DNA of 64,000 nucleotides. Source: Acidobacteriaceae bacterium KBS 89. Its GTDB lineage: Bacteria; Acidobacteriota; Terriglobia; Terriglobales; Acidobacteriaceae. Shown here in pieces: positions 44,306 to 52,338 of the stretch (the first letter of the stretch is position 1; the number at the start of each line of letters is the position of its first letter). The notes beneath the pieces were generated by a model that ran no database searches, was not told the origin of the DNA, and saw nothing but the letters and a program-made list of their open reading frames with translations. The translations under genes were made by a program, and so were the position numbers. The stretch is taken from positions 248,001 to 312,000 of the forward strand of contig KB906755.1 of assembly GCA_000381605.1 (NCBI GenBank), written 5' to 3'.

Positions 44306-44935
44306 ATGGCTGAGCGACTCTTTGACCTCCTGCGGCAGTTCCTCGATGCGTACGGCTACTGGACGCTGGTCGTCGTCCTGCTGCTGGAGAACGCTGGCAT
44401 TCCCGCGCCTGGTGAGACCATTCTGCTGTTCGTCAGCTTCCTTGCCTGGAGCGAGCACGAGCTGCATCTTGGCTACATCATCCTGGTCGGTATCGCCGCA
44501 TGCACCGTGGGTGACAACCTCGGCTACGCCATTGGATACCGTGGCGGACGCCCGCTGCTCGACCGCTATCAGCGCTTCCTCCACATCCCCGCGCACACTA
44601 TCGCGCGTGGCGAGCACCTCTTCGAGCGCTATGGCTCTGTCACAATCTTTTTTGCGCGCTTCGTCTTTGGCATACGGATCATCGCCGGGCCTCTGGCGGG
44701 CGTTCTGCGGATGCCGTGGAAGAAGTTCCTTCTCTTCAACTTCCTTGGTGCCTCCGTCTGGGTCTCGGTTATTTCTCTGGTCGGCTATTTCTTCGGCAGC
44801 CGGTGGGACCGATTGCTCCACTGGATGAAGCGTTTCAACATCGGCGTCGCGGTACTCGCGGTACTCGTCGTCGTGCTGGGGTGGTGGTGGCGGCGCCGGA
44901 AGAGAAGGGATGCCGGCGAAGAAGACAGAAATTAA
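44306..44935 (+). CDS. DedA family membrane protein
   Basis: 209 residues with four to five membrane segments. Family motifs: LENAGIPAPGETILLFVSFLAW (E and G conserved), GYAIGYRGGRPLLDRYQRF, and FFARFVFGIRIIAGPLAGVLRMPWKKFLLFNFLGA with the essential Arg and the GxxRxxxGPLAG-type motif. DedA proteins act in lipid (undecaprenyl-phosphate or phospholipid) flipping and envelope stability. The C-terminus is strongly basic (WWWRRRKRRD). Confidence 0.9.
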   Translation: MAERLFDLLRQFLDAYGYWTLVVVLLLENAGIPAPGETILLFVSFLAWSEHELHLGYIILVGIAACTVGDNLGYAIGYRGGRPLLDRYQRFLHIPAHTIARGEHLFERYGSVTIFFARFVFGIRIIAGPLAGVLRMPWKKFLLFNFLGASVWVSVISLVGYFFGSRWDRLLHWMKRFNIGVAVLAVLVVVLGWWWRRRKRRDAGEEDRN

Positions 44936-45089
44936 AACAGCGACGATGTGGTAAGCGGCTTCAGATCCAGACCGCGGTCAATGTAAAGAAGACCACCAGT
45001 TGCGCGGCGCGGAAGCATCTCGCACCTGCAGGATGCCAGTTCTCGCGTTCGCAGAGGCCATCCTGTTTCTTAGTCGAACGCGGCGGCGG

Positions 45090-45293
45090 TTAGTTGCCGG
45101 CTAGGCCGGGAGTCTCTTCATCCATCGCCTCCACTACGCTATCGTCAGTTGAAGGACGAGTGTCTCGCACGCTCTCGGCACCAAGCGAGTTCTCACTGCC
45201 GGCAGGGGCATTGCGGTCGATCTTTGTGGGATCAGATGCTGCGGGCGTGCCCTTGGGGATATTTTGGGTTGTCTCCTTCTGAGTTGTAGCCAT
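45090..45293 (-). CDS. Small acidic, probably disordered protein
   Basis: 67 residues from the ATG at 45293, chosen because AGGAGGAG lies about 8 nt upstream; a start at 45329 lacks this. The product is polar and rich in Ser/Thr/Glu/Asp/Pro/Gly with no hydrophobic core, so it is probably intrinsically disordered. No family was recognised. The strong ribosome site argues that it is real. Confidence 0.55.
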   Translation of the reverse strand: MATTQKETTQNIPKGTPAASDPTKIDRNAPAGSENSLGAESVRDTRPSTDDSVVEAMDEETPGLAGN

Positions 45294-45417
45294 GATGCAC
45301 TCTCCTCCTACCTCAAAGGTTTGATGCAAGAAATAAAGCCCTGGTGAAGGCCGGCAAGGAATTGAGCCTAGCGATAACCGGGCTTTTGAGAAGCTTTATA
45401 TAACATAGAATGGCTCA

Positions 45418-46491
45418 GTGACCCGTCCCCGCCCTGCCGTTGTCGCCACCGCTGCCACGGTTGCCGTCCTCTGCCTCTGTTGCCTCTTCTGGTATTCGAG
45501 GTCTAAGCCTTCCGCTCCCCCGCCATCCTCTTCGGTCGGGGCTCTCGGCCCTGTCAGCTTGACCGACACTTCCTCCGCTGATGATCTCGCCCCCACCTTG
45601 GTCTACGCGCACAATCTGCTCCTCCGCAAAGGCCCGAATTTCCGCATTTACGTCCGCTGGATTCGTGGACAGATGGTCCGCACCCGCCGGCAGGACAACC
45701 CGTCGTTCGACGATCCAGAGTCCTTCGTTCTTCAAATCCAGAAAGGTGTCATCCACGCCAACATAGGAGACATCAGCAACTACCTTAACGCCAGCTCTCC
45801 GCCCAACGCCCCGCTCAAGAACATCTCGATTCAGCCTGAGGGCGACCAACTCAGGCTGCACGGCACTATCCACAAAATCTTTTCTCTTCCCATTGAGCTT
45901 GTCGGCAGCCTCACTCCCACTCCGGATGGTCGCGTACAGTTTCACGTCACAAAACTGAACGTGCTGAAGATCCCATTGAAAGGGCTCCTCGGTGGCTTCC
46001 ATGTCGAACTATCCGACCTTGTTCACGCAAGTAATATTCCAGGCGTTCAGATCGTAGATAACGACATCATCTTCGACACTCAGAAATTGCTCCCCCCGCC
46101 GCACATCCACGGTCAACTCACCTCCGTGCGGGTCAGCCCACCGGATATCAAAGTTATCTACGGCAACGCGGGCAACGACGAGACCCGCCTTGCACAGTGG
46201 CACAACTTTCTCCGCCTGAGCGGCGGCACGCTCGACTTCGGGAAGCTCACCATGCACCATGTCGATCTCACGATGATCGACGCCTCCCAGGATCCCTGGT
46301 TTGACCTCGACCTCGTCAACTACCAAGCTCAACTCGTTAACGGCTACACTCGCATGACCGCACAGGCTGGCCTCGAGATCTTCATGCCTGATCTCGATGA
46401 GCAGACTCCCAAAAAGGCCAGCGAGAGCATCACACTCGAATGGCTCAGAGACCGTAACCGTTCGCTGCCGCTTGACGTTCCAATCAAGTAG
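45418..46491 (+). CDS. Membrane-anchored protein of unknown function
   Basis: 357 residues, GTG start with no good ribosome site. An N-terminal anchor (VVATAATVAVLCLCCLFWYS) is followed by a Ser/Pro linker. The soluble part alternates beta strands (KNISIQPEGDQLRLHGTIHK, LVGSLTPTPDGRVQFHVTKL, GVQIVDNDIIFD). That pattern is reminiscent of LmeA/DUF2993-like or AsmA-like lipid-interacting domains. This is a guess from the strand pattern only. It probably faces the periplasm. Confidence 0.6.
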   Translation: MTRPRPAVVATAATVAVLCLCCLFWYSRSKPSAPPPSSSVGALGPVSLTDTSSADDLAPTLVYAHNLLLRKGPNFRIYVRWIRGQMVRTRRQDNPSFDDPESFVLQIQKGVIHANIGDISNYLNASSPPNAPLKNISIQPEGDQLRLHGTIHKIFSLPIELVGSLTPTPDGRVQFHVTKLNVLKIPLKGLLGGFHVELSDLVHASNIPGVQIVDNDIIFDTQKLLPPPHIHGQLTSVRVSPPDIKVIYGNAGNDETRLAQWHNFLRLSGGTLDFGKLTMHHVDLTMIDASQDPWFDLDLVNYQAQLVNGYTRMTAQAGLEIFMPDLDEQTPKKASESITLEWLRDRNRSLPLDVPIK

Positions 46492-46600
46492 CGCTTACCG
46501 ATCGGCGTAAGAGCCATTTCACATCTTGGCCTCGAAGCGCCACCGAAGCAGTGGATTGGGGAACTCGCAGAGCAGGAAACGGGAACCACGTCTACACTAG

Positions 46601-47386
46601 CTATTCGGCGCCGACCAGGTCGCCCGACCCGTACAGTTTGCCAATAATGCCAAGTGTCCAGCCGATGACGTAAAGCACGACGCTCACAATGTCCGCGAGA
46701 TCAGAGTGACGTTTGTTTCTTTCTTTCGTGAATTGTGCGTCCTCATTGATCTCTCTGGCGTGTTTAACGAGACTCACATAGAGCTTATCTTCGTCGTTAA
46801 TTGCGTGATCGATTTTCTGTAGCTCTGCCTGAATCTCTTTCTTGCCATAGCCTCTTGGAGTGTCGTGCATCTTGGCGACGGCTTGGATGGCCCATATGGC
46901 AGGCTCACAGTCTGTAAAGATGTTGTGAAGTTCTTGCGCCTTTTGTCTCGCGGCGGAAAGTTCTTCCTTGCGCTGTTTGTCGGCACCGAGCGACTCGTCA
47001 AGAACCTGCAGGCTTGCGTAGTCCGAATCAAAGAGCGTCACCCGCACGTCGGCGTCCCTGCAAAAGCCTCCCACGATCGAAAGCGGACCTCGCGAAACCC
47101 AGTTTCCCTCGACCTCGGGAGGATCCTTCTCCTTATCCTTCATATCCCAATACAGCTGCGACACATTGGCACCCACTATGAAAGAGGAGTTTCCCTTCAT
47201 GTTTGTGTTCATTTGAATCGAATAGATGTATTGCGCCAGTTCGATGGCAGTTGTCTTCTCTCTCCATCGGTCACGGAGATTCTCCTTGACGACGAATGTC
47301 GCGAACACGATCAGGGCTCCGAGAATTGTGAAGCCGGTTCTATGGCGCTTAATAAATGAGTTGGTCGGGGCCGCTGTCTCTCGCAC
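46601..47386 (-). CDS. Membrane protein of unknown function
   Basis: 261 residues, GTG with GGAGGA upstream. Hydrophobic segments are near residues 16-30 (GFTILGALIVFATFVV) and near the C-terminus (IVSVVLYVIGWTLGIIGKLYG). A charged, helical middle lies between them (KQRKEELSAARQKAQELHN). No family was recognised. It has the topology of a two-helix membrane protein with a large domain between. Confidence 0.6.
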   Translation of the reverse strand: MRETAAPTNSFIKRHRTGFTILGALIVFATFVVKENLRDRWREKTTAIELAQYIYSIQMNTNMKGNSSFIVGANVSQLYWDMKDKEKDPPEVEGNWVSRGPLSIVGGFCRDADVRVTLFDSDYASLQVLDESLGADKQRKEELSAARQKAQELHNIFTDCEPAIWAIQAVAKMHDTPRGYGKKEIQAELQKIDHAINDEDKLYVSLVKHAREINEDAQFTKERNKRHSDLADIVSVVLYVIGWTLGIIGKLYGSGDLVGAE

Positions 47387-47595
47387 GCATTCCTCCCCAC
47401 AGATTCGTTGACGTAATCGGCCAGAATTGTACGATTAACCTACAGACTTTTCCCCATGCCACACTTCAGCCACTTCGGCGAGTCATGCAGCGCAACCAGC
47501 ACCAAGATTGCGAAAGCACCGTGTTCCGCAGGGAATGGTACAAGTCCACTAATTTCTTGCATTGAGTTGATTTGTAAGGGTTTTAGACAAAGGTA

Positions 47596-47683
47596 TGGCG
47601 GAGAGACAGGGATTCGAACCCTGGATACCTTGCGGTATACACGCTTTCCAAGCGTGCGCCTTCAGCCACTCGGCCATCTCTCC
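47596..47683 (-). tRNA. tRNA-Ser (GGA)
   Basis: Reading the minus strand: acceptor GGAGAGA pairs with TCTCTCC, the D-arm is GGCCGAGTGGC, and the anticodon stem-loop ACGCT-TTGGAAA-AGCGT has anticodon GGA (Ser, UCC/UCU). A long variable arm of the serine type (TATACCGCAAGGTAT) and the T-arm CAGGGTTCGAATCCCTG follow. CCA is encoded at the 3' end. Confidence 0.95.
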
Positions 47684-47753
47684 GCGGTATTGCGGGCCTT
47701 TTTGAATCTAACACAGTTGGGCTTCTCTTAAGGCGGACCGCGCCGCTCCCGAC

Positions 47754-49520
47754 TCAAGGAGCCTGCGCCGTGATGTTCTGTTTCAAGATCGCGGACGATT
47801 TCAGCTCAACGGGAACCCCCTGCATCAGATACCGGCGCAGCGTGGATGGATCTCCCCAGTTGATCTGCCAACCATGGTCGATGGCGACCAGAATGTACTG
47901 TCCCGGAATAATATTTGTCAGCTCGAAGCTGCCATCCGTATTCGTCTGGTCCTGGACCAGGAAAGTAATCGAACTCGGGTCTTCAATCGTAATCGGCACT
48001 AGCAACACCATGGCCCCAACGCACGGTCTCCCATCCATCGTCGCGAAGCCGCTCAAGCTCGCGCGGCCGCTCGCCACATGCATCGTCAGCGTCGACTCGC
48101 CCGCACCCACACTGACATATCGCCCCGAGGTCTCAGCTCCTTTGGCCGTCAATCCCGTAAGAAACAGATTCGGTCGACCCTGCAATACAACCTCATATCG
48201 CCCCGGCGGAACCTCCAGTATGCGTTCCGCGTCAGGGTCTCTCTGGTCCCGGCGTCCGAGAGCGGGGCGAAGAGCACCGCCACCACCTTCTGCACCGTTC
48301 GAAGAAAAGCTTCCGCGTTTCGTGTCCCGGTCGATCAGCGTCACCTGCACCTGACCATTACGTTCTGGTCGACTCCCGGAATCCTGTTCCGGTACGCCGT
48401 CGAACTTCAGCGTAATTCTGGCCATGTCACGCGAAGGCGCACTCAAATCCAGCGTTCGTGTTGAATTGGCGTTCACCTCGACCAGCGCAGCGTGGCCTTC
48501 CTGCCCGGGGCCGCCCGCCAGCCTGATCTGGTACACCCCTGGTGTCAGCCCTCCGACATCGATTCCTTGCCCGTCAATACGTGTCGTCACCTGCGCGAAG
48601 TTCTGCCCGCCGACACCCGAGCTGACCTGCTGAACAATCGGAAAAATCGGTGCAGGAGGAGCATTCGATCCATTGTTGACTCGTGGCGGTGTCAGGATTC
48701 GCATGTGAATCGACGGTATCGGAACCATATGAAAATCCGCCTGTCGCGTGTCACCAGCGTGCAGAGTGATGGTCTCCGCAAGCGCCGAATCGCTCACCCC
48801 GGGAAACCATGTCGTCGGATAGGCGAAGTCGAGAGATGGATCGAGCGAAGTATCCGTATTGGCCCCCCGTACAGTTTGGCCGCCAGCGGCATACCACGGC
48901 TGGGCATGCACGCTCAGGTGATAGTCTCCCGGCGAAAGATTGGCCAGTTCATACATGCCGCGGTCATCGGTACGCCCAGCGGCTCGAGTGCCTCCAATAG
49001 GTTGAGGCCCCCCGGGGGTCGGCGGTGGCACCGTCTGCACAGTCACCTGAGCGTTGCGTACCGGCTCACCCGCCTCATCAAGAACCTGCCCAACGATAGT
49101 CGCCTCAGGACTCAGTCGAAACTCAAGCTCCTTCGTCGGTGCCTCTGCTGTCAGAACAATCGCCGACGAGAAAAACTGGTGCTCATCGTAGGCCTGGCTG
49201 ACGTATCCACGTGCGCTCGCGGTCAGACGCCATGATCCGGCTGAAGGAACCGTGACCGTAAAATGTCCGCGCGCATCGCAATCGAACCCGTTACTCGGGG
49301 CAGGGAACTGGCGGTTCCCGAAGCCTCCGCGTCCATTGAGGCTCGCAGAAAGGTGACAACGCGGTACAGGACTTTTATCAACGCTGTTGATGACCACGCC
49401 AGTAATCTCAAAGCGCTTCGTCTGGGCCGTCGATTGAGCATGCACGAAACAACCACAAAGGCCGGCCATGACTACGAGGATCGCCGCCAAATTCGCCCCC
49501 AATCGAGCGCCCCGCCTCAC
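47754..49520 (-). CDS. Secreted carboxypeptidase-regulatory-like domain protein
   Basis: 588 residues, GTG start with GGAGGTGA about 4 nt upstream. A signal peptide (NLAAILVVMAGLCGCFVHA) is followed by several Ig/CarboxypepD_reg-like units (EITGVVINSVDKSPVPRC, VGQVLDEAGEPVRNAQVTV, TDDRGMYELANLSPGDYHL, LSGFATMDGRPCVGAMVLLV). Such proteins are abundant in acidobacteria and are thought to be periplasmic or secreted binding modules. The start overlaps the upstream paralogue's stop by 4 nt. Confidence 0.8.
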   Translation of the reverse strand: MRRGARLGANLAAILVVMAGLCGCFVHAQSTAQTKRFEITGVVINSVDKSPVPRCHLSASLNGRGGFGNRQFPAPSNGFDCDARGHFTVTVPSAGSWRLTASARGYVSQAYDEHQFFSSAIVLTAEAPTKELEFRLSPEATIVGQVLDEAGEPVRNAQVTVQTVPPPTPGGPQPIGGTRAAGRTDDRGMYELANLSPGDYHLSVHAQPWYAAGGQTVRGANTDTSLDPSLDFAYPTTWFPGVSDSALAETITLHAGDTRQADFHMVPIPSIHMRILTPPRVNNGSNAPPAPIFPIVQQVSSGVGGQNFAQVTTRIDGQGIDVGGLTPGVYQIRLAGGPGQEGHAALVEVNANSTRTLDLSAPSRDMARITLKFDGVPEQDSGSRPERNGQVQVTLIDRDTKRGSFSSNGAEGGGGALRPALGRRDQRDPDAERILEVPPGRYEVVLQGRPNLFLTGLTAKGAETSGRYVSVGAGESTLTMHVASGRASLSGFATMDGRPCVGAMVLLVPITIEDPSSITFLVQDQTNTDGSFELTNIIPGQYILVAIDHGWQINWGDPSTLRRYLMQGVPVELKSSAILKQNITAQAP

Positions 49521-51169
49521 GGTGTCACCTCCGCGACTGGGACGGCGTCCAGATTCAACGTCGGCTTATCGCCCGTGCTGATCGTCACCGTATGAATTCT
49601 GCTGCTGAACGGAGCAAGACTCGCGGGATCCCGGTAGTTCGCCGAATGGCGGCGTTCGAAGGCGATCGCCTGGTAAGTTCCTGGCGGCAGATACGCCGCC
49701 GAATAGCTCCCCGTACTATTACTACGCACCGAGATAACAGGCTGTGCATTGGGGCCACTCGGAATTAGGTAGATCCAGCAAGCCGCAGGACTGCCGTTCA
49801 GATCCACGGTGCCTTGCAGGCTACCGGTCTGATTACTGACCGTAACGCGGATCGGCGTTCCCGCAGCACCAGGAACCACGACAAGGTCATCCTGCAGCAA
49901 GTCCGAGTCCCCATAACTGACCGACTTGATGAACCACGTGCCGGTGTTCCGCCCCTGCAGCCGATAGCTTCCAGGTGGCGCCGTAAACACAAAGCTCTGA
50001 TCCCGCCGGTTCGTCGGCCGGATCGTCAGATCGCCGCGTTCCGAATCCGCTGCCTGATCGTTCTGCAGGGCGAGCGCCAACTGAGGCAGGGTCGGAGCCT
50101 GAGTATTATCGGACGTTAAAGTAGCGTCAGGAACCAACTCCACCGGAATCGACGGAACCGGAGAAAACCTCAAAACAACGCCCGAGATATCGTGGTCTGG
50201 TACCGTCACAGTCGTCTCGGCCTGCTCCGGGTTCTCGGGATTATTCCTCGTAGCAGTCAAAGTGTAGGTGCCTTGGGGAAGCTGTATCTTCGTCTCCCCG
50301 GTCACTCCGCTCATCTGCGGATTCACCTGCAACGTGCTCCCATTGCTCGACCTCGCCGAGATCCTCAGAAAATCGCGCCCACCAGAAGACTGTGTCATCA
50401 AAGTCACATTGTGGGTCGGACTAACAGCTGGCCGAAGCTCAAAGTGCTGCTCCTCACCCCCATGGATTCGAATACCCTGTGAAGTATTGGATGAACCTTC
50501 GCTCGAAATAGTAACAGGTAAAACAGCTTGGCCCGTCGTCCGATCCAGAGGAGTATATCGGGTCTGTAGTCGGTACTCTCCCGCAGGTACCGGCAATCGG
50601 AAGTTGCCATGAGAGTCAGTTTGGTCCTGGCCAACGGTCATCCACCGGTGGCCCGCATCGTCGTAGTAGCTCCGGAGTGCGCTCACCGAAATCCGAGGCA
50701 ACGGAGTGCCGTCCGGAGCGATCACAGTCCCGGTCAGCAGCGCCTCCGGATAAAGCCGAAGCTCCAGCGGGACGGCCAGTTGGGCCGCCTGCAAGTACAG
50801 ATTTCCGGGCTCCTGCACCTCAGTACTCGCCGAGAACCCGGGCTTCGTTACCAGGACGTTGGCGCTGCTGTCCGTGTTCTGATCGAACCGGAACTTGCCC
50901 TCATGGTCGGTCAGTACGGCCCGATTATTCAGGCGGACCAGGGCGCGTGGCACTGGTGCGCCCGTGCTCGCATTAATGACCTGACCCAGGACTGTGCTCG
51001 GTACGGTTGTAGTCGCCAGTGACGTCCCCATGGCCGAACTCCCGCTCTGGAGAGTGCCGGTTGACTGTCCGACAAGCCGCCTGGGCGGAGCCAGCGCAAT
51101 GCAAGCAATCAGATAGGGAACGAGTAGGCCGGAGTGTTGAAATCGGCATACTTTCCACGCTGGCAACAC
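49517..51169 (-). CDS. Secreted carboxypeptidase-regulatory-like domain protein
   Basis: 550 residues from the GTG at 51169 (GAGGTG 6 nt upstream); a GTG three codons upstream overlaps that site. An N-terminal hydrophobic signal (LLVPYLIACIALAPP) precedes repeated beta-sandwich units (VLGQVINASTGAPVPRALVRL, TDHEGKFRF, GTVIAPDGTPLPRISVSAL, DSHGNFRLPVPAGEYRLQ). It is a paralogue of the next gene and they form an operon. The function is unknown beyond probable extracytoplasmic binding. Confidence 0.8.
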   Translation of the reverse strand: MLPAWKVCRFQHSGLLVPYLIACIALAPPRRLVGQSTGTLQSGSSAMGTSLATTTVPSTVLGQVINASTGAPVPRALVRLNNRAVLTDHEGKFRFDQNTDSSANVLVTKPGFSASTEVQEPGNLYLQAAQLAVPLELRLYPEALLTGTVIAPDGTPLPRISVSALRSYYDDAGHRWMTVGQDQTDSHGNFRLPVPAGEYRLQTRYTPLDRTTGQAVLPVTISSEGSSNTSQGIRIHGGEEQHFELRPAVSPTHNVTLMTQSSGGRDFLRISARSSNGSTLQVNPQMSGVTGETKIQLPQGTYTLTATRNNPENPEQAETTVTVPDHDISGVVLRFSPVPSIPVELVPDATLTSDNTQAPTLPQLALALQNDQAADSERGDLTIRPTNRRDQSFVFTAPPGSYRLQGRNTGTWFIKSVSYGDSDLLQDDLVVVPGAAGTPIRVTVSNQTGSLQGTVDLNGSPAACWIYLIPSGPNAQPVISVRSNSTGSYSAAYLPPGTYQAIAFERRHSANYRDPASLAPFSSRIHTVTISTGDKPTLNLDAVPVAEVTP

Positions 51170-51263
51170 GAACAGCACCTCACACGGACTTGGCAGATAA
51201 GACGTCCCAGACTGATATTAGTGAGAGCAAGGCCCTTTGCGTTCAACTCGCAGTAGAATTGTT

Positions 51264-51279
51264 ATGTCCGATAACACAT
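51264..51279. promoter_or_regulatory. ATGT-N8-ACAT inverted repeat (PadR-type operator candidate)
   Basis: ATGTCCGATAACACAT matches the ATGT-N8-ACAT pattern known for some PadR regulators. It is overlapped by TGTTAT-N5-ATAACA (51260-51276) and followed by ACATATTATGT. It lies ~95 bp upstream of the carboxypeptidase-like operon start, and a PadR gene is ~0.7 kb away. Binding is inferred. Confidence 0.4.
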
Positions 51280-51445
51280 ATTATGTATAGTGCAAGCTGC
51301 TGAAGTGCCTTGCCTTCTCCTCGACGACCGTCACTCCACGCTTCACCGTCGCGTGCCCCTTCGATCAACTTCGAGGTTGGATCTGCTTGCAGATCTCTCG
51401 ACTCCCGAGAGCTCTTCTGGATTCGTCGTGGAAGAAAGAGTGAAT

Positions 51446-51481
51446 CTCCTGTTGTTTTCCAAAAGGAACCGTGCCATATTG
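51446..51481 (+). promoter_or_regulatory. Promoter-like repeat, copy 1
   Basis: TCTCCTGTTGTTTTCCAA and the following ~18 bases recur at 51926. TTGTTT is followed 17 bp later by CATATT, a weak sigma70-like pair. The element ends just before the RidA-like start. Confidence 0.35.
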
Positions 51482-51486
51482 ACGGC

Positions 51487-51867
51487 ATGACAATCAAACA
51501 CCTTACCCTTTTGACAGTCGTGCTGATCGGTTCCCTCACGGCTTCAGCACAAAACATAAAACGAATTCCGCTGCCGGCCAGTCAAAACCCCACGACAGTC
51601 GTGCTGATCGGTTCCCTCACGGCTTCAGCACAAAACATAAAACGAATTCCGCTGCCGGCCAGTCAAAACCCCACGGGTGCTGACCTTCCTATTGCCGCGG
51701 CAGTGTGGGTTGGAGACACGCTCTATGTGAGCGGGTGGCTCGATCCAGACATTAAGACACACTCCGACACCACCTCACAGACCGTGGGGCTACTCAAGGA
51801 CATCCAAAAGTTCCTCGAAGCGCAAAAACTGACGTTGGCCGATTTCGTCGCAGCGCGTTCAAAGTAG
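51487..51867 (+). pseudogene. Truncated RidA-like gene with duplicated signal-peptide segment
   Basis: Encodes 126 residues. MTIKHLTLLTVVLIGSLTASA is a signal peptide. The segment of 27 codons that follows occurs twice, perfectly and in frame (51513-51593, 51594-51674). The rest (GDTLYVSGWLDPDI ... LLKDIQKFLEAQKLTLADFV) is the front half of a YjgF/RidA fold. The back half, with the usual conserved Arg and the final strands, is missing, so the gene is probably inactive. No ribosome site is strong. Confidence 0.65.
51513..51674 (+). repeat. Perfect 81-bp tandem duplication
   Basis: Two identical 81-bp units (51513-51593 and 51594-51674), each 27 codons long, duplicating the signal-peptide end and the start of the mature region of the RidA-like gene. 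Confidence 0.95.
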
Positions 51868-51925
51868 CGGCCCAATTGCCTTTGTCTGATTGCTAATCAC
51901 AGATCTTCCAAAAGAAAGTTCAAAG

Positions 51926-51961
51926 TCTCCTGTTGTTTTCCAATAGGACCCATGCCATTAT
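51926..51961 (+). promoter_or_regulatory. Promoter-like repeat, copy 2
   Basis: Thirty of the first 33 bases match the copy at 51446. It carries TTGTTT and CATTAT separated by 17 bp, about 30 bp upstream of the ATG at 51992, so it may drive the PadR-permease pair. Confidence 0.4.
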
Positions 51962-51991
51962 TCCTGTAGGAAACCCAAAAGTGTACTCACC

Positions 51992-52338
51992 ATGAAAGAA
52001 AACCCGACGTCCGGCAAGGAACACTGGCGCTGATGGTCCTCAAGACACTCAATGTCTTGGGATCGCAGCATGGCTGGGGCATCGCCCGGCGCATCGAGCA
52101 GATCAGCGGAGACCTTCTCGCTGTCAACCAGGGCACGCTGTATCCCCTGCTGCTCAGGCTGGAGCATGAAGGCTCGATCGCCTCCGAGTGGGGCGTATCA
52201 GAGAACAACCGCCGCGCGCGCTTCTATCGGCTCACCGCGGCCGGCCGCAAGCAGCTCCAGACAGAAACCCGTGAATGGGAACAAATCGCGGCGATCATCG
52301 AGCGCTTCCTCAACGTCAAGTCGGAGGATCTATCATGA
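51992..52338 (+). CDS. PadR family transcriptional regulator (apparent 5' frameshift)
   Basis: The winged-helix domain of PadR is clear: TLALMVLKTLNVLGSQHGWG, then ISGDLLAVNQGTLYPLLLRLE, GSIASEWG and RFYRLTAAGRKQL. The conserved N-terminus VRQGTLALM is encoded from 52009, but its frame has a stop at 51967 and no start before the ATG at 52033. The ATG at 51992 is in another frame and would read MKENP. One missing C in the AACCCGAC run (51999-52008) would join them. So either a frameshift has inactivated the start or translation begins at 52033. The stop overlaps the permease start (ATGA). Confidence 0.75.

Larger units (their letters stand above)
51170..51486. other. Divergent intergenic region
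   Basis: About 317 bp between the carboxypeptidase-regulatory-like operon (-) and the damaged RidA-like gene (+). It contains an A+T-rich inverted-repeat cluster (51260-51286), recorded separately, and the first copy of a promoter-like repeat. Confidence 0.5.

Noticed and set aside
44128-44313. 61-codon frame upstream of DedA
   Set aside because: No ribosome site, cysteine- and arginine-rich random composition, overlaps the DedA start.
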